A stretch of 64,000 nt of DNA from Sesamum alatum (Eukaryota; Streptophyta; Magnoliopsida; Lamiales; Pedaliaceae), in NCBI GenBank assembly GCA_034509735.1, contig JACGWO010000012.1, forward strand, positions 27,805,188 to 27,869,187. The letters run 5' to 3'. Shown here piece after piece: positions 35,972 through 47,565 of the stretch; the first letter of the stretch is position 1; every line of letters begins with the position of its first letter. A program made the translations under genes and the position numbers. Under the pieces are notes generated by a model. The model had not been told where the DNA came from and searched no databases. It saw only the letters and a program-made list of their open reading frames with translations.

Positions 35972-36975
35972 TCATTGATTAGGTAATTCATTGCTCCTCC
36001 GATCTTGGGGCACTTACTTCTTCAACCAAACAGGTTTGTTCCCAATTAGTATTTTCACCACCTCTTCATCCCCTATTATAATACGAGGCAGATCCTCTCT
36101 TGTAAATATTATTCATCCAAATTCTGGATCTCTATTATCCCTTTTGTGCATGTAGACATAGTCTACGCAGTTTCCATATTCACTGTCACAAGCAGAAACA
36201 AAAATCGAATTTTCCATATATTCTTAAGAAATCAAGTTTTGCGTATGTATTTATATTTTTCTATATGAAGTGTAAGTTGAGTAGTCTATTAATTGAATAA
36301 TTTATAGAGGAAATTTATATAGTCATCGCTTGAAGCATCCGAATATCAAATTACGTACTTATCTCAAAAATTAAAATAAATAAATTATTAATTTTTGAAT
36401 GCACACACAAAAATCAATTAATGTCTATACTATTTCCGGCTCTATTTTTGCACATATCATACACATAGAACATTTACTCAAAATCATTAGTATTTCTTAA
36501 CCACAAAAAGTTAATCAAATTAATTGATTCGCTCATAGGAAAAAAAGTTGCACAAGTGAGAAAAAAAATCACTCATAGGGAAAAATTCACTCTTAACAAA
36601 ATGAAGTTCTTTTAGACGATTTATTTTTTAGATGAAGTTATATTTATCAATTTACTATCACAAATTAAACACCCAAATAAAAAAATAATTAATTCAACAA
36701 CCAAAAAGAAAAAAAAAGGTTTTTCATGCACGCACAAAGAATAATTAATTTAATCTCGAGCTGTAATCTAGCACACATCATCTACTTGTAGTTTTTTAGT
36801 ATTTCAACAACAAAAAAAATTCATATAAACATTTTTTTTTAAAAAAATGAATTTAATTTGAGTAACATTTATATAAAATTAAATAATCCATTAACTTTAC
36901 CTAGTGAAATGCTCGTGTATTTCCTGCCATGTGAGGGGTGAGCCATTAGAGAAGGTCATGAACAACGACCTCTCT
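35972..36975 (-). pseudogene. R14: copy with stop codon and half exon 1
   Basis: Group A. Exon 2 (35972-36182) has a CGA to TGA change in FGRIIF (36113-36115), so the frame stops inside the RNP1-like strand. Exon 1 (36901-36975) is kept only from about ERSLFM to HFT; a poly(T) run on the plus strand (36972-36992) replaces the N-terminal half, which fuses exon 1 directly to 5' UTR sequence. Confidence 0.8.
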
Positions 36976-38782
36976 TTTTTTTTTTTTTTTTTTTCACGAT
37001 GTTGTGGTGATGAAGAAACACAATTGCAAAACTTATTTATAACGAAAAAATGAGGCAAATTTGTTCAGATTGAGAACTTGGATTGATGTAATAATTTGAC
37101 ATGAGATGTTCCTAAATTGGTTGGATTTTTTGGTACTGAATTTTGATGGCAAAATTAATTGTTTGACTGCGCATAAATGGAAGTAAATTTGTGACTCTCC
37201 ATTTAATGTTTTTGAACAACTTGTCACTTTGTGTAAATAGTCGCAGGTTTGAAATAATATATTAATGACATTGGATTGTGCATTATATTTTGATGATTCA
37301 ACTATTCAAGGTTTTTGGGGAAGAATAAAGTAAACAAAAGCAACATGTGGGTGAAATTTTTTTTTTTGTTTCTTTTTTTTTCCCCATATTTTACTTGGGC
37401 ATTTATTAATTTATTTATTGAATATGTTAATACATAATGTAATAATAATTAGAATGTATAACTAGAAATGACTGAGTATGATAATAACTCGTGATGTACG
37501 TTCATTATTGTAACTTGTGACGAGCGTTGTAAATTCAAATGATTAGCCGCTATAATGTGGAGTCGACGTTCTAGTGTTGTGTAATTCTTGTGCAGTTTTA
37601 AGAAGTTTTGAGATTATTTAAATCATTAAAAACAGTGATATTTTATTCGAAGTAATCAATAACCTTGCCATTTGTCTTGTTGCCGCACTTTCTAGGATAA
37701 TATTGCGATATTCTTTCCGTGTATTAGTTTTACTTATCATTAATTATGAGGGTAAGGAAATTACTTCAACTGCATTTATTGAACTTGTAGTTTATTGCTA
37801 AAAACTAATGGAATCTTGCGGAAGGGTATTTAAGTTTTTTACTTCGAAGTATATTACTTGAATATCGAGCTAAGACTTTGTTTAGTTGGGGGAAAAGTGG
37901 AAGTATAAACATGTTTTGCTTTTATGTTTTTCAGAATTTTTATTGTTAACTTGTCATTAATCTTGATTTTATTTAAACTAAATAATTTAGAATAAATGAA
38001 CAATGCACATTTTGATATATATATATATATATATATATTTCTATTAATAATAACTATTGTTCTTGTTTTTGTTTAATGAATATTTTTGTTAATAAGGTTT
38101 TTATTTTTTACACACTAGAATTATTCTAGTATAATATTAACTTGTTTATTTTCTAGTACAAAATGAAGAGAAATAGTTCAGTAAAATTACAAAAATTAGA
38201 ATTTTCTTCTCAATCTATTTTACTCATATCAAACAAATGAAGGTATTTGAGGTTTATTCTCCTTCCAATCATACTGAACAATTTGAAGGAAAATTATTAT
38301 CTTCCCCTCCTTTTTGCCTTTCCACTCACCCTCCTTTTCCTTTTGAACCAAACGAACCTTAAGCTTGAGGGCAGCAAATCTGAAATAACAATTACTTTTT
38401 TAATTCAATTTTTCTTAAACTTTTTACCTAGACCACCAAATATAAAGCTTAATTCATAAATTTTTCATTTGCTCTTGAAAATATTCTATTATTCAAAATA
38501 ATAATGTGGCACCATTTTATATTTATTTAGTAAATTGTACCAAAAACGAAGTATAAAAGATGATAAATACATAAAACAAACAGAACAACAACAATAATAA
38601 TGAATCGAAACAACAAAAACTACAACAGTTCTATTAATCAAAACCAAATCAATTCTTTTTTTTTTCTAGTACAATAAACAACAAAAGCAAATTAACTTCA
38701 TTGATTCAGTACAAAGACAACTTGTTGAAATGTATATATATAAAAATATATATATATAAAATAATTTCATTGATCAGCTGAT
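36976..38782 (-). promoter_or_regulatory. Upstream region of R14 and 3' flank of R15
   Basis: Conserved promoter block, MITE segment absent (GTGGAAGTATAAACATG at about 37905), (TA)n at 38016-38037, then shared far-upstream blocks. R15 3' flank has (TA)n near 38730-38760 and reads CTTCATTGATTC where other copies keep AATAAA (here AATGAAG). No gene is seen. Confidence 0.5.
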
Positions 38783-39767
38783 TCATTTATCCTTCGATCT
38801 TGGGGCACGTACTTCCAACCAAATAGGTTTGTTCCCAATTAGTATTCTCACCACCTCTTCATCCCCTATTATAATATGGGGCAGATCCTCTCTCGTAAAT
38901 ATTATTCGTCCAAACTCTGGATCTCTGTTATCCCTTTTGTGCACGTAGACATAGTTTACGCAGTTTCCATATTCACTATCAGAAGCAGAAAACAAAAATC
39001 GAACTAATTAATTCATCTATTAAAAAATAAACCAATTATTTTCCATATATTCTTAAGAAATCAAGTTTTGCATATGTATTTATTTTTTTTATGAAGTGTA
39101 ATTTGAAGCATCTGAATATCAAATTACGTACATAACTCAAAAAATTAAAAAAATTATTAATTTTTGAAGGCACACAAAAAAAGTCAATTAATGTCAATAC
39201 AGTTTCAGGCTCTATTTTGCACATATCATACACCTGAACATTTACTTGAACTCATTACTATTTCTTAACCACAAAAAGTTAATCAAATTAAAAAAAATTG
39301 CACAAGTGAGAAAAAAATTCACTCATAACAAAATGAAGTTCTTTTACACGATTTATTTTTTAGATGAAGTTATATTTATCAATTTACTATCACAAATTAA
39401 ACACCCAAATAAAAAAAATTAATTCAAAAACAAAAAAAACAAAGATTTTTCATGCACGCACAAAGAGTAATTAATTTAATCTCGGGCTCTAATCTTGCAC
39501 GCATCATCTACATGTAGTTTTTTAGTATTTTAACAACAAAAAAAAATCATATAAATATTTTTTTAAAAAAATAAATTTAATTTGAGTAACATTTGTATAA
39601 AGTTAAATAATCCATTAACTTTACCTAGTGAAATGTTGGTGTACTTCCTGCCACGTGAGGGGCGAGCCATTAGAGAAGGTCATGAACAAGGACCTCTCTT
39701 CCTTAGACGCACGTGCTCGTTGGCTTGCTGGAAAAAATGGCTGCGCATCAGCATTCAATTTGTTCAT
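38783..39767 (-). CDS. R15: RRM-like small protein gene with altered C-terminus (111 aa)
   Basis: Exon 1 is 39625-39767 (143 nt, a 12-nt in-frame loss in the Ala/Arg stretch) and exon 2 is 38783-38975 (acceptor GATAG). The protein keeps MNKLNADAQPF, SLFMTFSNG, WQEVHQHFT, CVNYVYVH, DPEFGRIIF and GDEEVVRILIG. A 2-bp deletion in TTGAAGAAG (now TTGGAAG, near 38818) changes the last residues from WLKKYVPQDRR to WLEVRAPRSKDK and stops 6 codons early. All core strands but the end of the last are kept, so function cannot be ruled out; it may also be an early pseudogene. Upstream it carries the CACTA MITE like R2 and R7. Confidence 0.6.
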
Positions 39768-41722
39768 GGTTGGTGAATAAAAAATCTCACTGTATATATA
39801 ACGCGAAGAGTTATTTTCTTGTTTTTTTTTTCTTTTTTGACGATGTTATGGTGATGAAGAAACACAAATGCAATGCTTATTTATAACAAAAAAAAGAGGC
39901 GAATTTATTCAGAGTGAGAATTTGGATTGATGTAATAATTTCAAATGAGATGTTCCTAAATTGGTTGGAATTTTTGGTACTGAATTTTGATTGAATAATT
40001 TATTGTTTGACTGCGCATAATTGGAAGTAAATTTGTGACTCTCCATTTAATGTTTTTGAACAACTTGTCACTTAGTGGAAATAGTCGTAGGTTTGAATTT
40101 TGAAATAATATCTCAATGACATTGGATTGTGCATTATATTTTGATGATTCAACTATTCAAGATTTTGGGGGAAGAATAAAGTAAGCAAAAGCACAATGTG
40201 GGTGATTTTTTTTTTCTTTGTTTCTTTTTTTCATATTTGACTTAGACATTTATTAATTTATATGTTGTATATGTTAATACATAATGTAATAATAATTAGA
40301 ATGTATAACGAGAAATGACTGAGTTTGATAATAATTCGTGATTTACGTTGATTATTGTAACTTGTGACGTTCATTGTTCAAATGATTAACCGTTATAATG
40401 TGGAGTCGACGTTCTAGTGTTGTGTGATTGTTGTGCAGTTTTAAAATAGAAGTTTTAAGATTATTTAAATCGTTAAAAACAATGATATTTGATTTAAAGT
40501 AATAAATAACTTTGCCATTTGTCTTGTTGCCGCATTTTCTAGGATAATATAGTGATATTCTTTGCGCGTATTAGTTTTATTTATCATTAATTATGAGCGT
40601 AAGAAAATTACTTCAACTGCATTTATTGAACTCGTAGTTTATTGCTAGAACCTAATGTAATCTTGTGGAAGGATATTTAATTGTTTTACTTCGAAGTATA
40701 TTACTTGAATATCAAGCTAAGAGTTTGTTTAGTTGGGACGAAAAGTGAGAGTATAAGGGAAGTTGATGTAAAAAGGAGTGTATTAGGAAAAGCTGTGTGT
40801 TTTGTTAGGGAGAAGAGATGGAGGGGAAGTAAAATTAGATGTATATTAAACCTCCAGGGAGTCCAATTTTTTTTGGTCCGAAATTGGGCAGAAAAGTGAA
40901 GATACACTAGAAGAAATATTACATTTAATCACGGCTAATTAACATGGTTAAAACTAAATAGCCGTAATAAAATGTCAACCACGGCCGCACAACGATTGTA
41001 GGCCGTGGTTTTTCTAGGTGTCGCTAATGCATTTGTCTAGCCGTGGCTTATAGCAATGACAAAAATCATTTTCATGGTAAATAAATTAAGAATTTGCATT
41101 GGTTTTTGTTTAGCCGTTGTTAATAATAGTTATTTACCACGGTCTTAGTCCATATCCAATAAAATCATAGGCAATAGCAATATTTTTTCTAGTGATTTAA
41201 GGTCAAAAAGACAAAAAAAGATACATATTTTATTTTTATTTACTTATTATCCTATATATAATTTGCCTCCAAATCTTTTCTGCTTCCCGCTGATAATATC
41301 AGTACATAATTGAGGAAAAATGATCAAATTGCGGAAAAATGACTACGTTGAAGTCAACAATCAGGTAAACATGCTAGTCTGAAACACTCAAAACTCATTT
41401 TGTTTTTTTACTGCTAGTTTGAAACATTTTTAACTTTTACTACAACTAAAACTATCATCTTTCTCTACAACTTGTCATATTTTTTAAGCGAAATTTTTTG
41501 CAAATACCCCCTAAATGGGCTAACGGGCCCTAGTAAAATATAAAACACATAAAGCAAACAAAAGAACAACAACAATAATAAACGGAAACAACAAAAACAA
41601 CATTTCTATTAATCAAAAGCAAATTAATTCTTTTCTTTTTCTAGTACAATAAACAACAAAATTAGCTTAACTTTATGGATTTACTACCAAGAGAGCTTGT
41701 TGAATTATATACAAAGTAGTTC
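39768..41722 (-). promoter_or_regulatory. Upstream region of R15
   Basis: Promoter block (TTATTTATAAC at about 39877), then the MITE-bearing segment 40750-41370, then 41380-41540, the inverted partner of 15750-15900, ending in GGGCTAACGGGCCCTAGTAA. The reading frames at 40681-40907 on both strands are not conserved as proteins. No gene is seen. Confidence 0.5.
40905..41194 (+). mobile_element. CACTA-type MITE, copy 3
   Basis: 290 bp, ends CACTAGAAGAAATATTA and AATATTTTTTCTAGTG, intact inverted termini. Same place within its unit as the two other copies. Short internal deletions compared with copy 1. Confidence 0.8.
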
Positions 41723-41920
41723 CATTTAGCTGATTCACTGTTCCTCCGACCTTGGGGCAAGCACTTCCTCAACCAAATAGACTTGTTCCGAATTAATATT
41801 TTCACCATCTCTTCATCGCCCAGTACAATACGAGGGAAATCCTCCTTAAATGTTATCCTTTCAAACTATGGATCTATGTTTTCTCTTTTGTGTACATACT
41901 CTATGCAGTTTTCATATTCA
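41723..41920 (-). pseudogene. R16: orphan exon 2 with stop
   Basis: Exon 2 remnant: the Glu codon of DPEFG is TAG (41866-41868), 12 nt are missing around VYVH, and the normal stop is lost (GCTAAATGGAAC). It shares the TAG and the odd end with R6, which lies inverted at 15453-15663. No exon 1: about 180 bp upstream the sequence changes to the block at 42030-42250. Confidence 0.75.
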
Positions 41921-42990
41921 CTGTCACAAGTACAAAACAAAGATTGAATTAAAATGAATTCATATATTTTAAAAAAATAACTAATTTTCCATATATTCTT
42001 AAAAAATGAAGTTTTGTATATCTATATATATTGGGATAACTACATATAGAACCCCTCGCCTATTGCCCTTTTACACAAATTATCCCATTTTTTTGGAAAA
42101 TTTTACAGAAACTATCCATGATAGTCTTTAAAATCCAAACATACCTTGGTCAAACTTTAATATAATTTTTCAAGGATCGAAATGCCATCAAGGGTATTTA
42201 TATAATTACCAAAAGGTAGAGGGGATGTCAAAGTAATATTTATGGTAATATTTTTGTTTTTTTTTACTTCGAAGTATATTACTTGAATATTGAGCTCAGC
42301 ATTACTTGAATATTGAGTTGAGCTCGACGGCAGTAAATTTTAAATAACAAATACTCTCCTTATTCAAATTACTTTTTTTCTTACTGTTTTATCCGAAACC
42401 TCCAAAATAATTCTTAATTTAGAATTTTATAATTTTTTTTTATCAAAGTTTAATTTCGTCCTCCCTGATCTCTCATATCCCTTTTCTTATCTATTTTTTG
42501 TTTATTTTGTCTCTTATTTTTTTTATTTTAATTAATTTTATTTAATTGTTTATTTATTTCACATATCATAAATCAATAAGTACTTTAAAAGATTAATTCA
42601 TAACGAATGTTAATAAATCTTTTACAATTTAAATTCAGAAAATTAAGCACTCATCGAATGTGCGTGCAAGTATCATATAACTTGAAAATGATGATTACAC
42701 ACATTATGTACACATGCACGGTTCATGCACGCCTACTTCAAAAACAAAACAACAATCGAATTTTTCTTATCTTTGTTCATAATAACTTGTACCAAAAAGT
42801 GAAATATAAAAGTAAATATATAAATAAAACAAACAAAAGAACAAGAATCATAAATCGAAACAACAAAACTGACAACATTTCTATTAATCAAAGGCAAATT
42901 AATTCTTCTTTTCTTGTACAATAAACAACAAGAGCTAGTTTTTATTTATTCACTACAAAGACAGCTTGATGAAACATATATAAGATAGTT
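41921..42990. other. R16/R17 spacer
   Basis: 42030-42130 (GGGATAACTACATATAGAAC..) is the inverted partner of 15260-15350; it looks like a small repeat that interrupts the intron. 42265-42325 has the doubled TATTACTTGAATATTGAGC motif. The rest is 3' flank of R17. No gene is seen. Confidence 0.5.
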
Positions 42991-43198
42991 TCATCCAGTT
43001 GATTCATTGTTCCTCTGACCTTGGGGCAAGTACTTCTTCAACCAGACAGGCTTGTTCCGGATTAATATTCTTACCATATCGTCATCCCCTAGTATAATAC
43101 GCAGGAGATCCCCACTCGTAAATATTATTCTTCCAAACTCTGGATCTCTATTTTCTATTTTGTGTACGTAGACATACCCTACGCAATTTCCATATTCA
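42991..43198 (-). pseudogene. R17: orphan, open exon 2
   Basis: Group B exon 2 with unbroken frame (EYGNCVGYVYVHKIEN.., DPEFGRIIF, KKYLPQGQR) ending NNESTG. Its intron continues to about 44190, where it fuses to the 3' flank of R18 (GATTAGTTTATAAATCGAAAC), so exon 1 and promoter are deleted. The intron also holds a MITE (43592-44016). Confidence 0.75.
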
Positions 43199-43591
43199 CT
43201 GTCACAAGTAGGAAAAAAAATCGAATTAATTAGTTCATATATTAAAAAATAAATAAATTATTTTCCATATATTTTTCTTAAAGAATCAAGTTTTGTATAT
43301 ATATTTATTTCCTTTGTATGAAATGTAATTTGAGTAATTATTAATTGAATAATCTATGGATGTAATTTATATAATCACTGCCTGAAGCATTCGAATATCA
43401 AACTACATACTTAGTTAAATAATTAAAACAAATAATTTTTTTGTGGATGCATGCAAAAAAAAATTAATTAATATTAATACAATTTCAGGCTCTATTTTTG
43501 CACATATCATACACCTGCACATTTATTTGAACTCATTAGTATTTCTTGATAACAAAATTAAATCAAATTAATTAATTCACTTATAAAAAAA

Positions 43592-44016
43592 GGGTAAATT
43601 ATATCTACCTTCCCTGAGGTTTGGCATAATTACAAATACCCCCTCGTTGTTTGAAAAATTACAAATACCCCCTGAGATTTGTAACCATCTGACAAATAGC
43701 CCATTTTCATCAATTTTTATGGGTGAATTGACCAAAATGCCTTTATGCACTGAATTATTTTTATTTAATTCTTAAAATTCTTTTGGATTACAATGTGCAG
43801 GGAGAGGTTTCTTAAGTTTTTTACACAGAGCAGCAATAATGCAATTTGCCTTGGCCGATTTTTCTAAAATTTGAATAAAAAATTCAAGGGCAAAATGGTC
43901 AATTTTAGGCCTTTGGTTAAAAATTACGAACCTCAGGGGGGTATTTGTAATTTTTCAAACAACGAGGGGGTATTTGTAATTATGACAAACCTCAAGGGAG
44001 GTAGATGTAATTTACC
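43592..44016. mobile_element. MITE with long terminal inverted repeats, in R17 intron
   Basis: About 425 bp. The left end GGGTAAATTATATCTACC and right end GGTAGATGTAATTTACC are inverse, and the inverse match extends about 90 bp (ACAAATACCCCCTCGTTG versus CAACGAGGGGGTATTTGT). The flanks TTATAAAAA and TTAAGAAAA look like a decayed 9-bp target duplication, as made by Mutator-like elements. Uninterrupted introns of R12, R18 and R21 show the empty site. No coding capacity. Confidence 0.8.
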
Positions 44017-44285
44017 TTAAGAAAATGTTTTGCACATATCATATATACATACATTACCCAACGTTCATGAATATACACGATTTACTTTTTAGATGAAGTT
44101 ATATTTATCAATTTTAATATAACAAACCCAAATAAAAAAATTAATTAATTCAAAAAAAAAAAAAAGAATTTCCGTGTATGCACAAAGATTAGTTTATAAA
44201 TCGAAACAACAAAACTGACAACATTTCTATTAATCAAAAGCAAATTAATTCTTCTTTTCTTGTACAATAAACACCAAGAGTGAGT

Positions 44286-44296
44286 TTTTATTTATT
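44286..44296 (-). terminator. Poly(A) signal of R18
   Basis: Minus strand reads GTGAATAAATAAAAAC about 45 bp after the R18 stop: two overlapping AATAAA hexamers. Confidence 0.55.
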
Positions 44297-44336
44297 CACT
44301 ACAAAGACAGCTTGATGAAACATATATAAAGTAGTT

Positions 44337-45460
44337 TCATTCAGTTGATTCGTTGTTCCTCCGACCTTGGGGCAAGTACTTCTTCAACCAGATAGCCTTA
44401 TTCTGGATTAATATTCTTACCACATCTTCATCCCCCAGTATCATACGCGGGAGATCCCCACCTGTAAATATTATTCTTCCAAACTCTGGATCTCTATTTT
44501 CTCTTTTATGTACGTAGACATACTCTACGCAATTTCCATATTCACTGTCACAAGTAGTAAAAAAATCAAATTAATTACATCATATATTAAAAGTAAATAA
44601 TTTATTTCCCATATATTTTCTTAACAAATCAAGTTTTGTATATATATTTATTTCTTTTGTATGAAGTCGAAGTGTAATTTGAGTAATCTATTAATTGAAT
44701 AATCTATGGATGTAATTTATATAATCACTGCCTGAAGCATTCGTAAATCAAACTACATACTTAATTAAAAAATTAAAACAAATAAATTATTTTTGGATGC
44801 ATGCACAAAAATTAATAATATTAACACAAGTTCAGGCTCTATTTTTGCACATATCATACACCTACATTTATTTGAACGCATTACTATTTCTTCACAACAA
44901 AAATTAAATCAAATTAATAGATTCACTTATAGAGAAAAATGTTTTGCATAAAAATAAATATTATAATTTCAGACTCTAATTTTACACATATCGTATATAC
45001 ATACATTACCCAAAGTTCATGAATATACACTATTTACTTTTTAGATGAAGTTATATTTATAATTTTAATATCACAAACTAAAAAAGATTAATTAATTCAA
45101 AAATCCAAAAAAAAAAAAAAAGGAATTTCCGTGCATGCACAAAGATTAATTTATATAATCTGGGGCTCTATTCTTGCAAATATCATCTACTTGAAGTTTT
45201 TTAGGATTTTAACAAGAAATTTTTCATATAAACATTTATTTCTTTTCTACAATGAATGTAATTTCAGTAACAGTTATATAAAGTTAAATAATTCATTAAC
45301 TTTACCTCGTAAAATGTTGGTGTATTTCTTGCCGTGTGAGGGGCAAGCCATTGGAGAAGATCAGAAACAACGACCTCTCTTCCGCAGGCGCACGTGCACA
45401 AGCTCGTGCTTGTTGGCTTGCCGGCACAAATGGCTGCGCATCAGCATTCAATTTGTTCAT
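44337..45460 (-). CDS. R18: intact RRM-like small protein gene, group B (120 aa)
   Basis: Exon 1 is 45306-45460 and exon 2 is 44337-44544, with phase as in R2; the donor context is ACGAG|GTAAAG. Protein: MNKLNADAQPFVPASQ, then QARACARAPAEE, SLFLIFSNG (Leu-Ile for the usual Met-Thr in the RNP2-like strand), TRQEIHQHFT, CVEYVYVH, DPEFGRIIFTGGD, GDEDVVRILIQNKAIWLKKYLPQGRR, end NNESTE. All 69 exon 2 codons were checked and are open. Compared with R2, the surface after the first helix and the last loop differ (Glu for Asp, Gln-Asn for Gly-Asn), so groups A and B may bind different partners; that is inference. Confidence 0.75.
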
Positions 45461-45563
45461 GGTTGGTTTTTCTAAAATCTCACTATATATCTAACGCAAA
45501 GAGTATTTTCTTGTTTGTGTTTTTGACGATGTTGTGATGATGAAGAAACACAAATGCAACACT

Positions 45564-45571
45564 TATTTATA
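45564..45571 (-). promoter_or_regulatory. TATA box of R18
   Basis: Minus strand TATAAATA in TTATAAATAAGTG, 104 bp before the ATG. Confidence 0.65.
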
Positions 45572-46939
45572 ACGAAAAAATGAGGCTAATTTGTTCTGAT
45601 TGAGAATTTGAATTGATGTAATAATTTCAAATGAAATATTCCTAAATTGCTTGGACTTTTTTGTACTGAATTTTGATTGCAAATATTGTTGTTTGACTGC
45701 GCAGAAAAGGAAGTAAATTAGTGACTATCCATTTAATGTTTTTGAGATATATATTAATTAATGACATTGGATTATTGCATTTTATTTTGATGATTCAACT
45801 ATTCAAGATTTTGGGGCAAGAATAGAGTAATAAAAAATCAACAATATGGGTATTTTTTTTTTCATATTTGATGATATAGGTATTTATTTAATTTATTTGT
45901 TATATATGTTAATACGTAAAGTACTATTAGTTAGAATGTATAATGAGAAATGAATTACTTTGATAACAACTCATAATGTACGTTCAATATTGTAATTTGT
46001 GACCTGTATTGTAAGTTCAAGTTATTAGCCGCTATAATTTGGGGTTGACGTTCTAATGTTGTGTAATTCTTATACAGTTTAGAATAGAAGTTTTGAGATT
46101 ATTTAAATCATTAAAAAGAATGATATTTGACTCGAAGTAATAAATAACATTGTCCTTTATCTTGTTGCCGTACTTTCTCGAATAATATCGCTATATTCTT
46201 TGTAGTATTAATTTTACTTATCATTAATTATAAACGTAAGAAATTTACTTCAACTGCATTTATTGAAACTCGTATGTTACTGCTAGAAACTAATGTAATC
46301 TTGCGGAAGGGTACTTAAGTTTTTTATTTTGGAGATATTACTTGAATATTGATCTGATCTGAGGGGTAGTAAATCTTAAATAACAATACTCTCCTTATTC
46401 AGAAACTTTTTTGTTACTTTTTTATTCAGACCTCCAAAAATAAAATTTAATTTTTTATAAAAATATTCTATTATTCAAAATTATAACGTGGCATCAATAG
46501 TTATTAATAAATATTTTTAATTGTAATTTATCCAAATATATATGTTTAAAATGTACTTAATCATATGTCTCGGGCTCAGTCTTTTGGAACCCCCAATCAT
46601 ATGTTTAACATGTACTTAAATAAAATATTTTGATACATTTATAATATATATACATATATAAATATTCTACTTATACTTTTATATAATACAATAAATTTAA
46701 TATTTGATAAAATAAATAATAATATAAAATAGTTTATAAACATTTGATGTATATAAAGGTAACACTTACGGGCACATAAAAGTTATAAAAGAATCGAATC
46801 TTTCAATAATATTATTATCTCATCATTTTTATACAATTTTGATCGTATTATTTTTAAATATTTTAAATCATCCTTCAAAAGAATAATAATAAAATTGTAA
46901 GCTACAACCAATTATAGGCCTATGAATAAGCTAAGCTTT
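45572..46939 (-). promoter_or_regulatory. Upstream region of R18
   Basis: Group B promoter block (GTTTGACTGCGCA at about 45690) and the AT-rich spacer. Nearly the same as 53390-54715 (R21) and 27760-29100 (R10). No gene is seen. Confidence 0.5.
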
Positions 46940-47275
46940 AGCCTCAATGGGCTAATGGGCCCTAATAAAATAGTCCTGGAAGTTATAATTGGGTCGACCT
47001 CAATTAGATGGCCCAAGCCCATCAAACACCGTCCTGATACAATGTCAAAACGGCCCATCTAGAGGTCTAGGTTTTGGACTAGTCTCAAATCTTCTTTATT
47101 TAATTTCAAATTAAAATTCCTTATAAAAAAAATTCAAATTAAAATTATATACCATTTTTGCCCTTCAGTGTAAACCAAAGTGCCTCTTGTTATTCCGGCC
47201 AATTTGGTCATTTAAGTCTCAATGGGCCAATGGGCCCTAATAAATTAATAACACACTCGAACGTGCATAGTCTCA
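46940..47275. repeat. GGGCTAATGGGCCC-flanked element, inverted copy
   Basis: Inverted partner of 12789-13040, with TCAATGGGCTAATGGGCCC at about 46944 and TCAATGGGCCAATGGGCCC at about 47219. Contains GACCTCAATTAGATGGCCC and AACGGCCCATCTAGAGG. A 68-codon frame from 47158 is chance. Confidence 0.55.
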
Positions 47276-47431
47276 ATGAGCCATTTTTGCACGCACAAAG
47301 ATTTATTTGTATAATAATCTTAGGCTCTATTCTTGCACATGTCACCTACTTGGAGTTATTTTAACAACAAAAAACTTTATATAAACATTTATTTTTTTCT
47401 AATATGAATTTAATTCGAGTAATATTATTAC

Positions 47432-47565
47432 CTAGTGAAATGTTGGTGTATTTCTTGCCATGTGAGGGCAAGCCATTGGAGAAGGTCATGAACAACGACC
47501 TCTCTTTCTCCGTCGCACGTGCTCGTTGGCACCAATGGCTACGCATCAACATTCAATCTGTTCAT
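47432..47565 (-). pseudogene. R19: exon 1 only, with stop and frameshift
   Basis: Group C start MNRLNVDA is followed at once by TAG. The exon lacks part of the Ala/Arg stretch and has the 1-bp loss in the C-run (PSHGKKYTN frame). No exon 2: the left flank passes into the element at 46940-47275. R22 exon 1 shares the TAG. Confidence 0.75.

Noticed and set aside
40681..40907. Overlapping frames of ~70 codons on both strands upstream of R15
   Set aside because: They lie in the presence/absence segment and are interrupted in the sister segments at 7140-7330 and 17500-17730.
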